Assembly (NCBI GenBank): GCA_023362775.1
Contig: JALMGJ010000003.1
Coordinates: 51,748,416 to 51,812,415 of the forward strand
DNA from: Charina bottae
Lineage: Eukaryota > Chordata > Lepidosauria > Squamata > Charinaidae
Direction: 5' to 3'
DNA length: 64,000 nucleotides
Shown in pieces: positions 25,274 through 34,834 of this stretch (positions are counted from its first letter, which is position 1; each line of letters begins with the position of its first letter). Made by a program: the position numbers and the translations under genes. The notes under the pieces are model-generated. The model saw nothing but the letters and a program-made list of their open reading frames with translations. It was not told where the DNA came from and searched no databases.

Positions 25274-26224
25274 ATTAGCACCAGTCAAAAGATCACAAAA
25301 GGGTGTATCAGCATTCAAATTCTTCCCAACTTTTCATCAGTCAAGTTGTTTGAGTACAAATTCTCCATCCATCAAAATCAATAGGCAGGGAAGAAACAAG
25401 ATAATCCAGAAGACCTTCTGTTCAATAAAGGTTTGTAACTCAGTCAAGATCTGATTTAAATTAAAGATCCAAAGTGGACTTGAAACCATGTGGATTTGTA
25501 ATTCAAGATTCAAAAGCAACAAGGTTGATTTCACATATTTTAACATCAATTTAATTTTTGTTTTTAGCTTTAATTCTGCTTTAGTTTTTTTAAAACTTTT
25601 GTTAGCCTAGAGTACTTGCCAGAGCAGGTAGGTGAGGCTTAAATCATTTTTCCCCCTGGAAACTTTTAAATATAAGATCTTGCTAAAGTAGGTTTTAATC
25701 AAGATTGACTACCACTGTCAGCCATTGACTTTGTTGGGTTACCGCCTTGTTAGTATAGCTTATTGGCATTTTGGAGAAAGACATATGGTATGTCTCTTAG
25801 TGTAATTGTGTGCATTATTATTACTATTGCACGTATATTAAATATATAACAATATATTATATAGCAATATGAAACAATAAATAATATCTTATAATAATCT
25901 GTTTGGTTTTCAACCACTGTATATAATACAGTCCCAGACCCAGTCATGCAATGAAGACTGAGTTTTGAATGGAATTATGTACAACTGGTGAACATGTAAT
26001 TGCTAAAATGTATAAACAGGTAAACAAGATAAATCTTGAAAATATGGAAGGCCATGGGCCACGAAACCAGATGGACTGACTAGACTAAAGCAATTCTAAA
26101 TTAGATTGCTTTCATGAATGACTCTCTTCAGGAAAAAATCAGTTTGGGGAATCTTATGAACTTGGCACCCTTTGGGAAAACCCAGGTGGTACCAGTGGTC
26201 AGGGGCGCTTTTAACCTCCCATGA
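25274..26224. other. Unannotated stretch
   Basis: AT-rich; no recognised feature. Confidence 0.4.
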
Positions 26225-26385
26225 CAGAGGTTCTGACCTCTGTCATGCATGCAGTAGTCATATCCAGACAAGATTATTGCATTGCACTCTGAGGATGATG
26301 TTGAAGGTGACATGGAAATTTGAGCTATCACAGAATGTGGCCACTCACAAGATCATTGAGGCTAGGAAGTCAATTGTCCTGTGAT
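26225..26385 (+). mobile_element. Decayed L2/CR1-type LINE fragment
   Basis: The frame SHIQTRLLHCTLRMMLKV followed by ELSQNVATHKII lines up with the L2 C-terminal block SHIDYCNALYMGLPLK...LQLVQNA seen in L2a. Identity is low, so this is an older insertion. Confidence 0.5.
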
Positions 26386-26654
26386 TGACCTATATTTTCA
26401 ATTAACACCAAGAAGAGAGGCTGCTTAAACAAGCTAGCTCTTCCTAAGCTGCTTTTCTGAGTGGTGGGCTGCTTGCTTGCCAAGCACAATCTGCAAGCTA
26501 ACAAGCTCCCTGCTCTGACCTTAATCACTTAATTACTAACCACATTCTCCTCCAGCACAGCTTGCGCCTCACTGCTAAAGGCTTAACAAGGCAAAAAGCC
26601 TGTGCTACTGTATTGCTACTTTGGCGTTCCTTTCCTCTAACAGTATTTTTTTAA

Positions 26655-27190
26655 TGTATTGTCAAAGGCTTTCACGGCCGGAGTTCGATGGTTGTTGTGG
26701 GTCTTCCAGGCTGTGTGGCCGTGTTCTGGAAGTTGTGGTTCCTAACGTTTCGCCAGCATCTTCAGAGGGCAGGAGCACAGACAGAAGCGCTCTTTCTGTG
26801 CCCAGGTAGAGTGGCAATGTTTGTTTTCTATTTATAGAGCTAAGTTATAGGAGATTAGGTGGGGTTTTTTGTTGTGTTGAAATGTTAACGAGTGGCTGCT
26901 GAGCATGATTAGCATGTTCATTGTTAGAAGTATTCCCATGTCCTGGTAGTTGAGCTGAGTTCGTTGACCTTTTGCAGGCTGTGTTTTTCAGGACTGGTAG
27001 CCAGGTTTTGCTAATTTTTAGACTTTCTTCTTTTTTATTGTAACTGTGCTGGTGTTTGTGAATTTCAATGGCTTCTCTGTATAATCTGGTGTAGTGGCTT
27101 TTGGCGTTGTCCAGTATTTCTGTGTTTTCAAATAGGATTTTGTGTCCCGTTTGCTTGAGAGCATGTTCACCTACTGAAGATTTTTCCAGT
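26655..27190 (-). mobile_element. Penelope-like element, 3' part (endonuclease C-terminus and 3' UTR)
   Basis: On the minus strand, coding sequence continues from the BovB insertion point (LEKSSVGEHALKQTGHKI) and runs to a stop at 26845-26847. The 3' UTR follows, with a hammerhead-like core at 26742-26766: CTGAAGA, a collapsed stem II (TGCTGGC) and GAAACG. It ends near 26655 in the ccgtgaaagcctttgacaat text typical of this repeat. The other half lies at 31548-32395. Together they form one element split by BovB copy B. Confidence 0.8.
26848..27190 (-). pseudogene. GIY-YIG endonuclease C-terminal part of Penelope-like ORF
   Basis: About 110 codons downstream of the GIY-YIG core: LEKSSVGEHALKQTGHKILF, then a basic stretch (HKHQHSYNKKEESLKISKTW) and a poorly conserved end. 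In Penelope-like retroelements the C-terminal GIY-YIG domain cuts the target. The exon-like break at 27190 is the BovB insertion, not an intron. Confidence 0.75.
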
Positions 27191-27267
27191 TGCTATAATC
27201 TGCAGTTCTATCATCTTTTATTGCTATAATCTTTTATTTAATTGCAATTTAATTGCTATAATCTGCA
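27191..27267. repeat. Filler repeat at BovB 5' junction
   Basis: ATAATCTGCAG occurs at both edges of this 77-bp segment and again after the BovB 3' end (about 31549-31559), so it is the BovB target duplication. Between the two left copies there are partial repeats of ttgctataatct. This looks like slippage or extra synthesis during 5' end joining. Confidence 0.65.
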
Positions 27268-27539
27268 GGTCGGAAGGTGTCCAAAATGCTACTGGGGAAG
27301 AGCGGAGGGCAATTCCGAGTAGCTCCAGAAAGAGTGAAGCAGCTGGGCCAAAGCCGAAAGGACGCTCAGTTGTGGATGTGTCTGGAAGTGGAAGGAAAGT
27401 CCGATGCTGTAAAGAACAATATTGCATAGGAACCTGGAATGTAAGATCTATGAATCAAGGTAAGCTGGATGTGGTCAAACATGAGATGACAAGATTGAAC
27501 ATCGACATCTTGGGAATCAACTAACTAAAATGGACAGGA

Positions 27540-28962
27540 ATGGGCGAATTTAATTCAGGAGACCATTATATATACTACTGTGGGCAAGAATCCCTTAGAA
27601 GAAATGGAGTAGCTCTCATAGTCAATAAAAGAGTGGGAAAGGCAGTACTGGGGTACAACCTCAACAACGACAGAATGCTTTCAGTTCGAATCCAAGGCAA
27701 ACCATTCAACATCACAGTGATCCAAGTCTATGCCCCAACCACTGATGCCGAAGAAGCTGAAGTTGACCAGTTCTATGAAGACCTACAACACCTTCTAGAA
27801 CTAACACCAAAAAAAGATGTCCTTTTCATCATAGGGGACTGGAATGCTAAAGTAGGAAGTCAAAAAATAACCGGAATAACAGGCAAGTTTGGCCTCGGAG
27901 TACAAAATGAAGCAGGGCAAAGGCTAATAGAGTTTTGTCAAGAGAACACGCTGGTCATAGCAAACACTCTTTTCCAACAACACAAGAGACGACTCTACAC
28001 ATGGACATCACCAGATGGTCAATACCGAAATCAGATTGATTATATACTTTGCAGCCAAAGATGGAGAAGCTCTATACAATCAGCAAAAACAAGACCTGGA
28101 GCTGACTGTGGCTCAGATCATGAGCTTCTTATCGCAAAATTTAGGCTTAAATTGAAGAACGTAGAGAAAACCACTAGACCAATCAGGTATGACCTAAATC
28201 ATATCCCTTATGAATATACAGTGGAGGTGAGGAATAGATTTAAAGGATTAGATCTGGTAGACAGAGTGCCTGAAGAACTATGGATGGAGGTTCGTAACAT
28301 TGTACAGGAGGCAGCAACTAAAACCATCCCAAAGAAAAAGAAATGCAAGAAAGCAAAGTGGCTGACTGATGAGGCTTTACAAATAGCTGAGGAAAGAAGG
28401 GAAGCAAAAGGCAAGGGAGAAAGGGAAAGATATAAACAACTGAATGCAGAATTCCAGAGAATAGCAAGGAGAGATAAGAAGGCCTTCTTAAATGAACAAT
28501 GCAAAGAAATCGAGGAATACAATAGAATGGGGAAGACTAGAGATCTCTTCAAGAAAATCGGAGATATCAAGGGAACGTTTTGTGCAAAGATGGGCATGAT
28601 AAAGGACAAAAAAGGCAGGGACCTAACAGAAGCAGAAGAGATTAAGAAGAGATGGCAAGAATACACAGAAGAACTATACAAGAAAGATCTTAATATCCCT
28701 GATAAATACGATGGTGTGGTCACTGACCTTGAGCTGGACATCCTAGAGAGTGAAGTCAAGTGGGCCTTAGGAAGCATTACTAACAACAAAGCTAGCGGAG
28801 AAGACAGTATCCCAGCTGAGCTATTTAAAATCCTAAAAGATGATGCTGTTAAAGTGCTGCACTCAATATGCCAACAAATTTGGAAAACTCAACAGTGGCC
28901 ACAGGATTGGAAAAGGTCAGTTTACGTTCCAATTCCAAAGAAAGGCAATGCCAAAGAATGTT
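27540..28962 (+). pseudogene. BovB endonuclease and N-terminal RT region
   Basis: A frame of about 474 BovB codons. It starts after a stop that replaces the conserved ISE motif with IN-stop at 27522. Visible APE endonuclease motifs are VYAPTTDAEEAE, FIIGDWNAKVG and GADCGSDHELL (catalytic D/H retained). The linker and the start of RT follow (NNKASGEDSIPAELFKIL, WKRSVYVPIPKKGNAKE). The reading frame then leaves BovB at 28962 and enters the inserted chimera. It could not encode a working enzyme. Confidence 0.88.
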
Positions 28963-29694
28963 GGCTTCTGTTAGGTCCCTGCCTTTTTTGTCCTTTATCA
29001 TGCCCATCTTTGCACAAAACGTTCCCTTGATATCTCCGATTTTCTTGAAGAGATCTCTAGTCTTCCCCATTCTATTGTATTCCTCGATTTCTTTGCATTG
29101 TTCATTTAAGAAGGCCTTCTTATCTCTCCTTGCTATTCTCTGGAATTCTGCATCCAGTTGTTTATATCTTTCCCTTTCTCCCTTGCCTTTTGCTTCCCTT
29201 CTTTCCTACATGGCATGGGACCAGGTTACCTTAGAGACCGCCTCATCCCTAGAGCATCAACCCGCCCCACCCGGTCATGCAGAGAGGGCATGCTACGGAT
29301 CCCATCAGTAAAAGAATTTCACCTAGCGGGATCCAGGAGGCGTGCCTTCTCTGCTGTAGCACCCGCCCTTTGGAACATCTTGCCCCTTGAGGTGAGGCTA
29401 GCCCCCACACTCCTGACCTTCAGGAAGCAACTGAAAACCTGGCTCTGCCACCTCGCCTGGGACGGGATGAGTAATAGCTCTTCCTGGAGATGGCTCGCAC
29501 CGTAAAGTTTGGTTCGTAAACATCATATACAGCCTCTTGGATTTTATATTTTTATATTTTTAATGATTGCATAAAGTATTTTATATGTTTTTAATTGCTG
29601 ACTTGATTGTAAACCGCCCAGAGTCCCCTTGTGGGGGGAGATGGGCGGTGATATAAGTTAGAAATAATAAATAATAAATAATAAATAAATAAAT
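28963..29694 (+). mobile_element. Chimeric insertion: antisense BovB piece joined to L2 3' end
   Basis: From 28963 to about 29207 the sequence is the reverse complement of BovB, corresponding to about 28392-28630 of the same element. It joins directly to an L2 3' end (29208-29694; plus-strand frame GYLRDRLIPRASTRPTRSCR and GWRWLAP-type ending, UTR and (AATA)n tail). The unit is flanked by AATGTT at 28957-28962 and 29695-29700, so it probably arrived as one insertion. Confidence 0.75.
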
Positions 29695-30040
29695 AATGTT
29701 CAAACTACCGTACAATTGCGCTCATTTCACATGCTAGCAAGGTTATGCTCAAAATCCTACAAGCTAGGCTTCAGCAGTATGTGAACCGAGAACTACCAGA
29801 AGTGCAAGCTGGGTTTCGAAGAGGCAGAGGAACTAGAGATCAGATTGCCAACATTCGCTGGATCATGGAAAAAGCAAGAGAGTTCCAGAAAAACATCTAC
29901 TTCTGCTTCATTGACTACGCTAAAGCCTTTGATTGTGTGGATCACAACAAACTGTGGTAAAGTCTTAAAGAAATGGGAGTAGCAGACCACCTTACCTGTC
30001 TCCTGAGAAACCTGTATGCGTGTCAAGAAGCAACAGTTAT

Positions 30041-30317
30041 TTATTTATTTTATTTATTTATTATTTCAATTTATTCCCCGCCCATCTCCCTTGCAAGGGA
30101 CTCTGGGCGGGTGACAACAATTGAAAGTTTAAAAACTATAAAAATATCCTCTAAAAATACAATAATAAATAATACTATACAGTAATAAATTATCTAAATC
30201 CAAGATGGATTGGAGACCGTGGTGTAGATTGTATTCCTACGGGGCCAGCCAACCCCAGGAGGTACTGCCACCTCTGTCATCCCAGGCTCGATGGCAGAGC
30301 CAGGTCTTGAGGGCCTT
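30041..30317 (-). mobile_element. L2 LINE 3' end inserted in BovB
   Basis: Starts with a TTTA-rich tail (30041-30065) and reads cgcccatctcccttgcaagg, the complement of an L2 3' UTR, then runs into the C-terminal coding block. About 4-6 bp of BovB (agaacc in copy C) are missing at the junction and no duplication is seen. Confidence 0.8.
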
Positions 30318-30485
30318 CCGGACATGGAACAACCGACTGGTTCAAAATTGGGAAAGGAGTACGACAAGGCTGTATATTATCACCCTGCTTATTTAACTTA
30401 TATGCAGAGTACATCATGAGAAATGCCGGGCTGGAGGAATCACAAGCCGGAGTTAAGATTGCCGGGAGAAATATCAACAACCTCA

Positions 30486-30741
30486 TGTCTATGAAGGTTC
30501 TCAGTCATCCAGGTGGAATTGTCTGTAGCTTGAATCATGTCAACTGGATTTCTATTTTCTCAGTGGAAACGTTTCGCTCCTTATCCAAGGAGCTTCTTCA
30601 GTCTGAGCAAAGTTGGTAAGGGAATCCTAAATATTTAGGATTCCCTTACCAACTTTGCTCAGACTGAAGAAGCTCCTTGGATAAGGAGCGAAACGTTTCC
30701 ACTGAGAAAATAGAAATCCAGTTGACATGATTCAAGCTACA
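30486..30741. mobile_element. Foldback element with hammerhead-like cores (copy 1)
   Basis: The 256-bp insert is a near-perfect inverted repeat centred on CCTAAATATTTAGG (about 30632-30645). It is flanked by the 13-bp duplication ATCAACAACCTCA (30473-30485 and 30742-30754). The left arm carries 37 extra bases at its outer end (tgtctatgaaggttctcagt...). Each arm holds CTGAAGA, a 7-bp stem GCTCCTT/AAGGAGC with loop GGAT, and GAAACGTT: plus strand 30664-30697, minus strand about 30568-30601. It interrupts BovB copy B just before motif C. No coding capacity. It may be a Penelope-type pseudo-LTR pair. Confidence 0.85.
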
Positions 30742-31515
30742 ATCAACAACCTCAGATATGCAGACGATACCACCCTAATGGCAGAAAGTGAAGAGGAACT
30801 AAAGAGCCTCTTGATGAGGGTGAAAGAGGAGAGTGCAAAAGCTGGCTTGAAACTCAACATTAAAAAAACCCAGATCATGGCATCTGGTCCCATCACTTCC
30901 TGGCAAATAGAAGGGGAAGAAATGGAAGCAGTGACAGATTTTATTTTCTTGGGCTCCAAGATCACCATAGACGGTGACTGCAGCCATGAAATTAAAAGAC
31001 GCTTGCTCCTTGGGAGGAAAGCTATGGCAAACCTAGACAGCATATTAAAAAGCAGAGACATCACCTTGCCGACAAAGGTCCGTATAGTTAAAGCTATGGT
31101 TTTTCCAGTAGTAATGTATGGCTGTGAGAGTTGGACCATAAGGAAGGCTGAGCGCCGAAGAATTGATGCATTCGAACTGTGGTGCTGGAGAAGACTCTTG
31201 AGAGTCCCTTGGACTGCAAGGAGGTCAAACCAGTCAATCCTAAAGGAAATCAACCCTGACTGCTCATTGGAAGGACAGATGCTGAAGCTGAAGCTCAAAT
31301 ACTTTGGCCACCTAATGCGAAGAGAGGACTCCCTGGAAAAGACCCTGATGCTGGGAAAGACTGAAGGCAAAAGGAGAAGGGGACGGGAGAGGATGAGATG
31401 GTTAGATAACATCACTGATGTAATGAACATGAATTTGAGTAAACTCCGGGAGACAGTGGAGGACAGGAAGGCCTGGCGTGCTATGGTCCATGAGGTCACG
31501 AAGAGTCGGACATGA
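30742..31515 (+). pseudogene. BovB RT motif C to C-terminus
   Basis: Open to near the natural end. It begins at INNLRYADDTTLMAESEEEL (RT motif C) and runs through KTQIMASGPITSWQIEG, DFIFLGSKIT, SWTIRKAERRRIDAFELWCW and KRRRGRERMRWLDNI. This is the conserved BovB C-terminal region seen also in copies A and C. The frame is separated from motifs A and B by the foldback element. Confidence 0.88.
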
Positions 31516-31550
31516 CTAAACGACTGAACAACAACAAAACAACAACAACA

Positions 31551-31763
31551 TAATCTGCAGTGTCTTTCGTGTTCTTTTATCCTGGTGTGAATGCTTCGTT
31601 TTGTGGTTCCAATGTATACTTGTCCGCAGCTGCATGGTATACGGTATACTCCTGCAGCTGTGCGGGGGTCCCTTTTGTCTTTTGCTGATTTTAGCATTTG
31701 TTGTATTTTTCTGGTGGGTCTGAAGACTGTTTGAAAGTTGTGTTTTTCCATCAGTTTTCCCAT
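31551..31763 (-). pseudogene. GIY-YIG endonuclease core of Penelope-like ORF
   Basis: Seventy-one codons: a basic linker (PTRKIQQMLKSAKDKRDP) and then AAGVYRIPCSCGQVYIGTTK, which holds the GVY...VYIG form of the GIY-YIG motif, and TRIKEHERHC with the catalytic-type arginine. A CSC pair next to the motif fits the zinc-binding linker known in Penelope-like enzymes. The frame is cut by BovB at 31550 and resumes at 27190. Confidence 0.85.
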
Positions 31764-32065
31764 GCGGTCAGTGACTCCTTTGATGTAGGGCAGGAATACT
31801 TTGTTTGTGGGGGGCTGTTTGATCTGTTGGATGTTGTTTTCTTGGTTTGATGGCTCTTTTTATTTCATTCTTGGAATAGCCATTCGCCTGTAGGACCCAA
31901 TTCAGATGGTTAAGTTCATTGTTGAGAAATTTGGTTTCACAGTTTCGATTAGCACGATCCACCAAGGTTTTGATCATGCCTCTCTTTTGTCGTGGGTGGT
32001 GATTGGAATTTTTGTGCAGATACCGGTCTGTATGGGTGGGTTTTCTGTATACTTTGTGTCCTAGT

Positions 32066-32315
32066 ATTTTTTTATTTAATATAAACAAATACAAAATTAA
32101 TTTACTTTCTGTTAATTTCCCTCAGACTAGGGTAAGCATTGTGAGGGGTGGGGGAGTGAGTAGGGGGCTATAAGATCTGCCCCATAAGGGTGACCCCTTC
32201 ATAAGTCATTTCCATGGAAGACCATCCTCGCTGCTCAGCCTGCAGTTGTCGAGGGGTGAAGTTCTCCAACACTGTAAGCATGGGGACCTTTTTAATAAAT
32301 CTTTATTAATTGTGA
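32066..32315 (-). pseudogene. 5'-truncated retrocopy of an unidentified transcript
   Basis: A 250-bp insert is flanked by GTGTCCTAGT at 32056-32065 and 32316-32325. On the minus strand it has an open frame of 44 codons (32171-32302) ending at TAG 32168-32170, followed by about 100 bp of 3' UTR-like sequence and AATAAA plus a short A-run at the insertion edge. The frame includes VLENFTPRQLQAEQRGW and ends EGVTLMGQIL. I do not recognise the protein. The layout is that of a LINE-mediated processed pseudogene. An unknown SINE is the alternative. Confidence 0.55.
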
Positions 32316-32395
32316 GTGTCCTAGTGTCCTTAGTGTTCACCTTTTTTGGTATCTGATCCACCAGCACACTAGGTGGCAACATCAATGCATGGAAA

Positions 32396-32900
32396 TTGAT
32401 GTAACAGGTACTCCTCTAGGCCCAATTCAAAGTGTTAGTTCTGATCTTTAGAGCCCTAAATCAGAAGTTCCCAAACTTTCTCAGTTCATGGCATCCTTAG
32501 TGTCTCGTATTTTTTTTTGGTGCCTCTAGGCTCATAGTTCACATGGTGTCAATAGATTTTGAGTATCGCTGTTTTATCTCATGGCAACCCTGTGAGTTTT
32601 TTCTGGTGCCACGGGGCATCAGAGTACACAATTTGGGAATCACAGCCCTAAATGTTTGGGAGAAGGTTATCTAAGGGATTCCCTGTGGACATATTAATTT
32701 GCCCTTTTTAAAGATCATAGTCAGAGGCTTTGTTTCCTGTTTTATCTTTAAGGTCAATAGCACTACAGAAAACTAGGGGTGGGCTCTGTTCAGTAAGGCC
32801 CCAAGAAATATATAGCAGCTCCACCTGGTTATAATATAAAAAAGCAGTTAAAAACCATCTATTTGAATTACTGTTAACTAATACATTTTTACATGACCTA
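32396..32900 (+). mobile_element. Decayed L2/CR1-type LINE fragment with a nested hAT
   Basis: Plus-strand text ctctaggcccaattcaaagt ... ctgatctttagagccctaaa matches the L2 block VQFKVLVxIFKALHG, and continues after the hAT insert with aaggttatctaagggattcc (GYLRD-like). Further weak similarity (cccaagaaatatatagcagc; cagttaaaaaccatctattt) fits the L2/CR1 C-terminal and 3' UTR order. Older than L2a. Confidence 0.6.
32462..32645. mobile_element. hAT-type MITE nested in old LINE
   Basis: 184 bp with imperfect inverted ends cagaagttcccaaactttct / aatttgggaatcacag, flanked by CCCTAAAT at 32454-32461 and 32646-32653. Confidence 0.85.
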
Positions 32901-33059
32901 TTGTTCTTTTATTGTTCCTTTGGAAATGGCTTGATCTTATCTGCGTAAGATGCTGTTGCTTGCCCTGACATTTTATTGAAATTACTTGCACTCACTGATG
33001 AAACAGGGCAGCCAGATTAAGTCATGTGATATTCTGATAGTATCCTATGTACTAAGTAA

Positions 33060-33370
33060 CGGTAAAGGTTTTTCCCCTGCACAGTCGTGCCTGACTCTAG
33101 GGGCTGGTGCTCATCTCCGTTTCTTAGCCGAAGAGCCAGTGTTGTCCAAAGACGCTTCCACGGTCATGTGGCTGGCATGACGCATGCGGAACGCTGTTAC
33201 CATCCCCCCCCCCGAAGTGGTACCTATTTATCTACTTGCATTTGCATGCTTTCGAATTGCTAGGTTGGCAAGAGCTGGGGCGAGTGCGGGAGCTCACTCC
33301 GTCACGCGGCACTCGGGTCTCAAACCGCCGACCTTCCGATCGAAAAGCCTGGCGTCTTAACCACTGAGCC
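33060..33370 (-). mobile_element. tRNA-derived SINE with BovB-like tail (copy 2)
   Basis: Same family as 16817. It has a C10 run (33206-33215) in the middle where the other copies read catccca. Flanks share ATGTACTA. The tail reads ggtaaaggtttttcccctgc on the plus strand. Confidence 0.8.
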
Positions 33371-33480
33371 ATCCCATGTACTACATAGCCCTTAACTAGC
33401 TAGGATGAACCCTGTGATTTATCTTAGAGGTAAGAAGAAGAAGTACCCAAGAAAAGCAATACTGTTGAGCTTTTAAAAGA

Positions 33481-33536
33481 TGCTGGCTGGCTGGCTGGCT
33501 GGCTGGATGGATGGATGGATGGATGGATGGATGGAT
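33481..33536. repeat. (GGCT)n(GGAT)n microsatellite
   Basis: About five GGCT units followed by eight GGAT units. Confidence 0.9.
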
Positions 33537-34627
33537 GATTCTGTGTTGATATATATAGAATTGCACAGCATTTCTCTGCTCATTAAAGTAGTTTGAGTTT
33601 TTTTCAGGATTCAACAGGAGCCTCTAATTCCATCCAAGGTGCAGAGAGTAAGGAAGATGACCTTCATGGAAATGTGCAGGGATTGTTACCAATGCAAAAG
33701 GAGCTGAAACATTTTTTAAGTCCAGAACAACAAGTTAAGATTTGGAAGCGGTTCAGGCAGATGTCTCCCTAATTCACCGGAGTATAAGAAGGAGGAGGAG
33801 GAACATCACAATCAGACCTGCAAGATTCTGTTATTATAGCCAATCTTAATAAAAGTAGTCCATCAATTCTTTCTCATCTGAATCCTGAAGTCCACCTTCC
33901 AGAATCAGCAATAATTATTTTAGTAGCCTTGGAGAAACATTAGTACAACGCCAAATATATTGGGTTTTTTTTAACCTAAAAGGTAGAAAAGATAGAATAT
34001 TCAATTGGCATTGTCAGTATGCTTCAGGATATTTAAAATGTAAAAGGCTTAACATTCTTATCTCATTCATCTTCTCAATTGCTCTGCTATTTGTTTAAAC
34101 AAAATATTAAATGGAAACAGGGGAGATTTGGAAGTCTTGGGCTCATGGATCATTTTAACATAAGCAGAGAGAAAGATTAAGAGTAACATATTGACTCTTT
34201 TACAGGCTTTGTTCACAAGGGTGAACAAAGCCCATAACACTGCCTCCTGGTGGCCCCCAAATTAATGATATCACAAATTATCCAGCTCTCTGAAGTTTCC
34301 TATATTGTCTTCTGATAAGCTGTGCTAGAATCTGCTAGATTCCTACTAAAATCCTTATTTGTTGTTTAAAAGATATTTTGCAATATTGCCGTGAAAAGTG
34401 GCATCTGAGGTTTTGATGAGCAATGTGTCATATATGGGTTGTTGTTTTTTTGCCATGACTTTTCCCAACAGGGAAGTTCCCTGCAAATCAGAACAATATT
34501 CATCATTTGGGTGTAACTGGATGGCATGTCTACAGTGAAGTAAAATGTTCCCTTACTTACTTGGAATGCATTTGGCTGGATGTCTTTGGGAATTCCATAG
34601 ACGGTATTTACAGTGTAAATCCTGTGC
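33537..34627. other. Unannotated stretch
   Basis: AT-rich; no recognised repeat or coding signal. Confidence 0.4.
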
Positions 34628-34834
34628 CTCTAGGGCAAGGGTCGGAAATGGCGGCTCGCGAGCCAGATGCGGCTCTTTGGCCCCTTGAGTGTGGCTCTTC
34701 CGCAGCTGAACTCACCCCCGCCCCTTCCACGTGATAGGCCCCCGCCCGCAAACCCCGCCCCCTGGCTCTCGCACTGAGCGAGGCCCGGCGCGGCAGGGAG
34801 GCAGCGCCATCTCCAGCCGCAGCAGCCCCTGCGC

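Larger units (their letters stand above)
27268..31548 (+). mobile_element. BovB LINE, nearly full coding length, with three insertions (copy B)
   Basis: BovB segments are 27268-28962, 29695-30040, 30318-30485 and 30742-31548. They carry the APE endonuclease, reverse transcriptase and C-terminal region, ending in the tail cgactgaacaacaacaa. Insertions are a BovB-L2 chimera (28963-29694), an antisense L2 end (30041-30317) and a foldback element (30486-30741). The whole unit lies in a Penelope-like element with duplication ATAATCTGCAG. Premature stops include TAA at 27522-27524 and TAA at 29958-29960. RT motif A (FIDYAKAFDCV) and motif C (YADDT, about 30760) are intact but in separate pieces. 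Confidence 0.92.
31549..32395 (-). mobile_element. Penelope-like element, 5' part present (RT end and GIY-YIG)
   Basis: Minus-strand coding pieces. 31768-32065 has LGHKVYRKPTHTDRYLHKNS, from the reverse-transcriptase C-terminal side. 31551-31763 has linker and GIY-YIG core. A frameshift separates them near 31765. The region 32326-32395 (VLVDQIPKK-like) may be further upstream coding sequence on the far side of the 250-bp insert at 32066. RT catalytic motifs are absent, so the element is 5' truncated. Confidence 0.78.

Noticed and set aside
28208..28789. 193-codon minus-strand frame antisense to BovB (also 41589-42170)
   Set aside because: Shadow of the BovB coding strand; the same antisense frame appears in both copies because the sense sequence is shared.
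30732..31763. 343-codon minus-strand frame read as one protein
   Set aside because: Only the first 71 codons are Penelope GIY-YIG; the rest is antisense BovB read through after the insertion.
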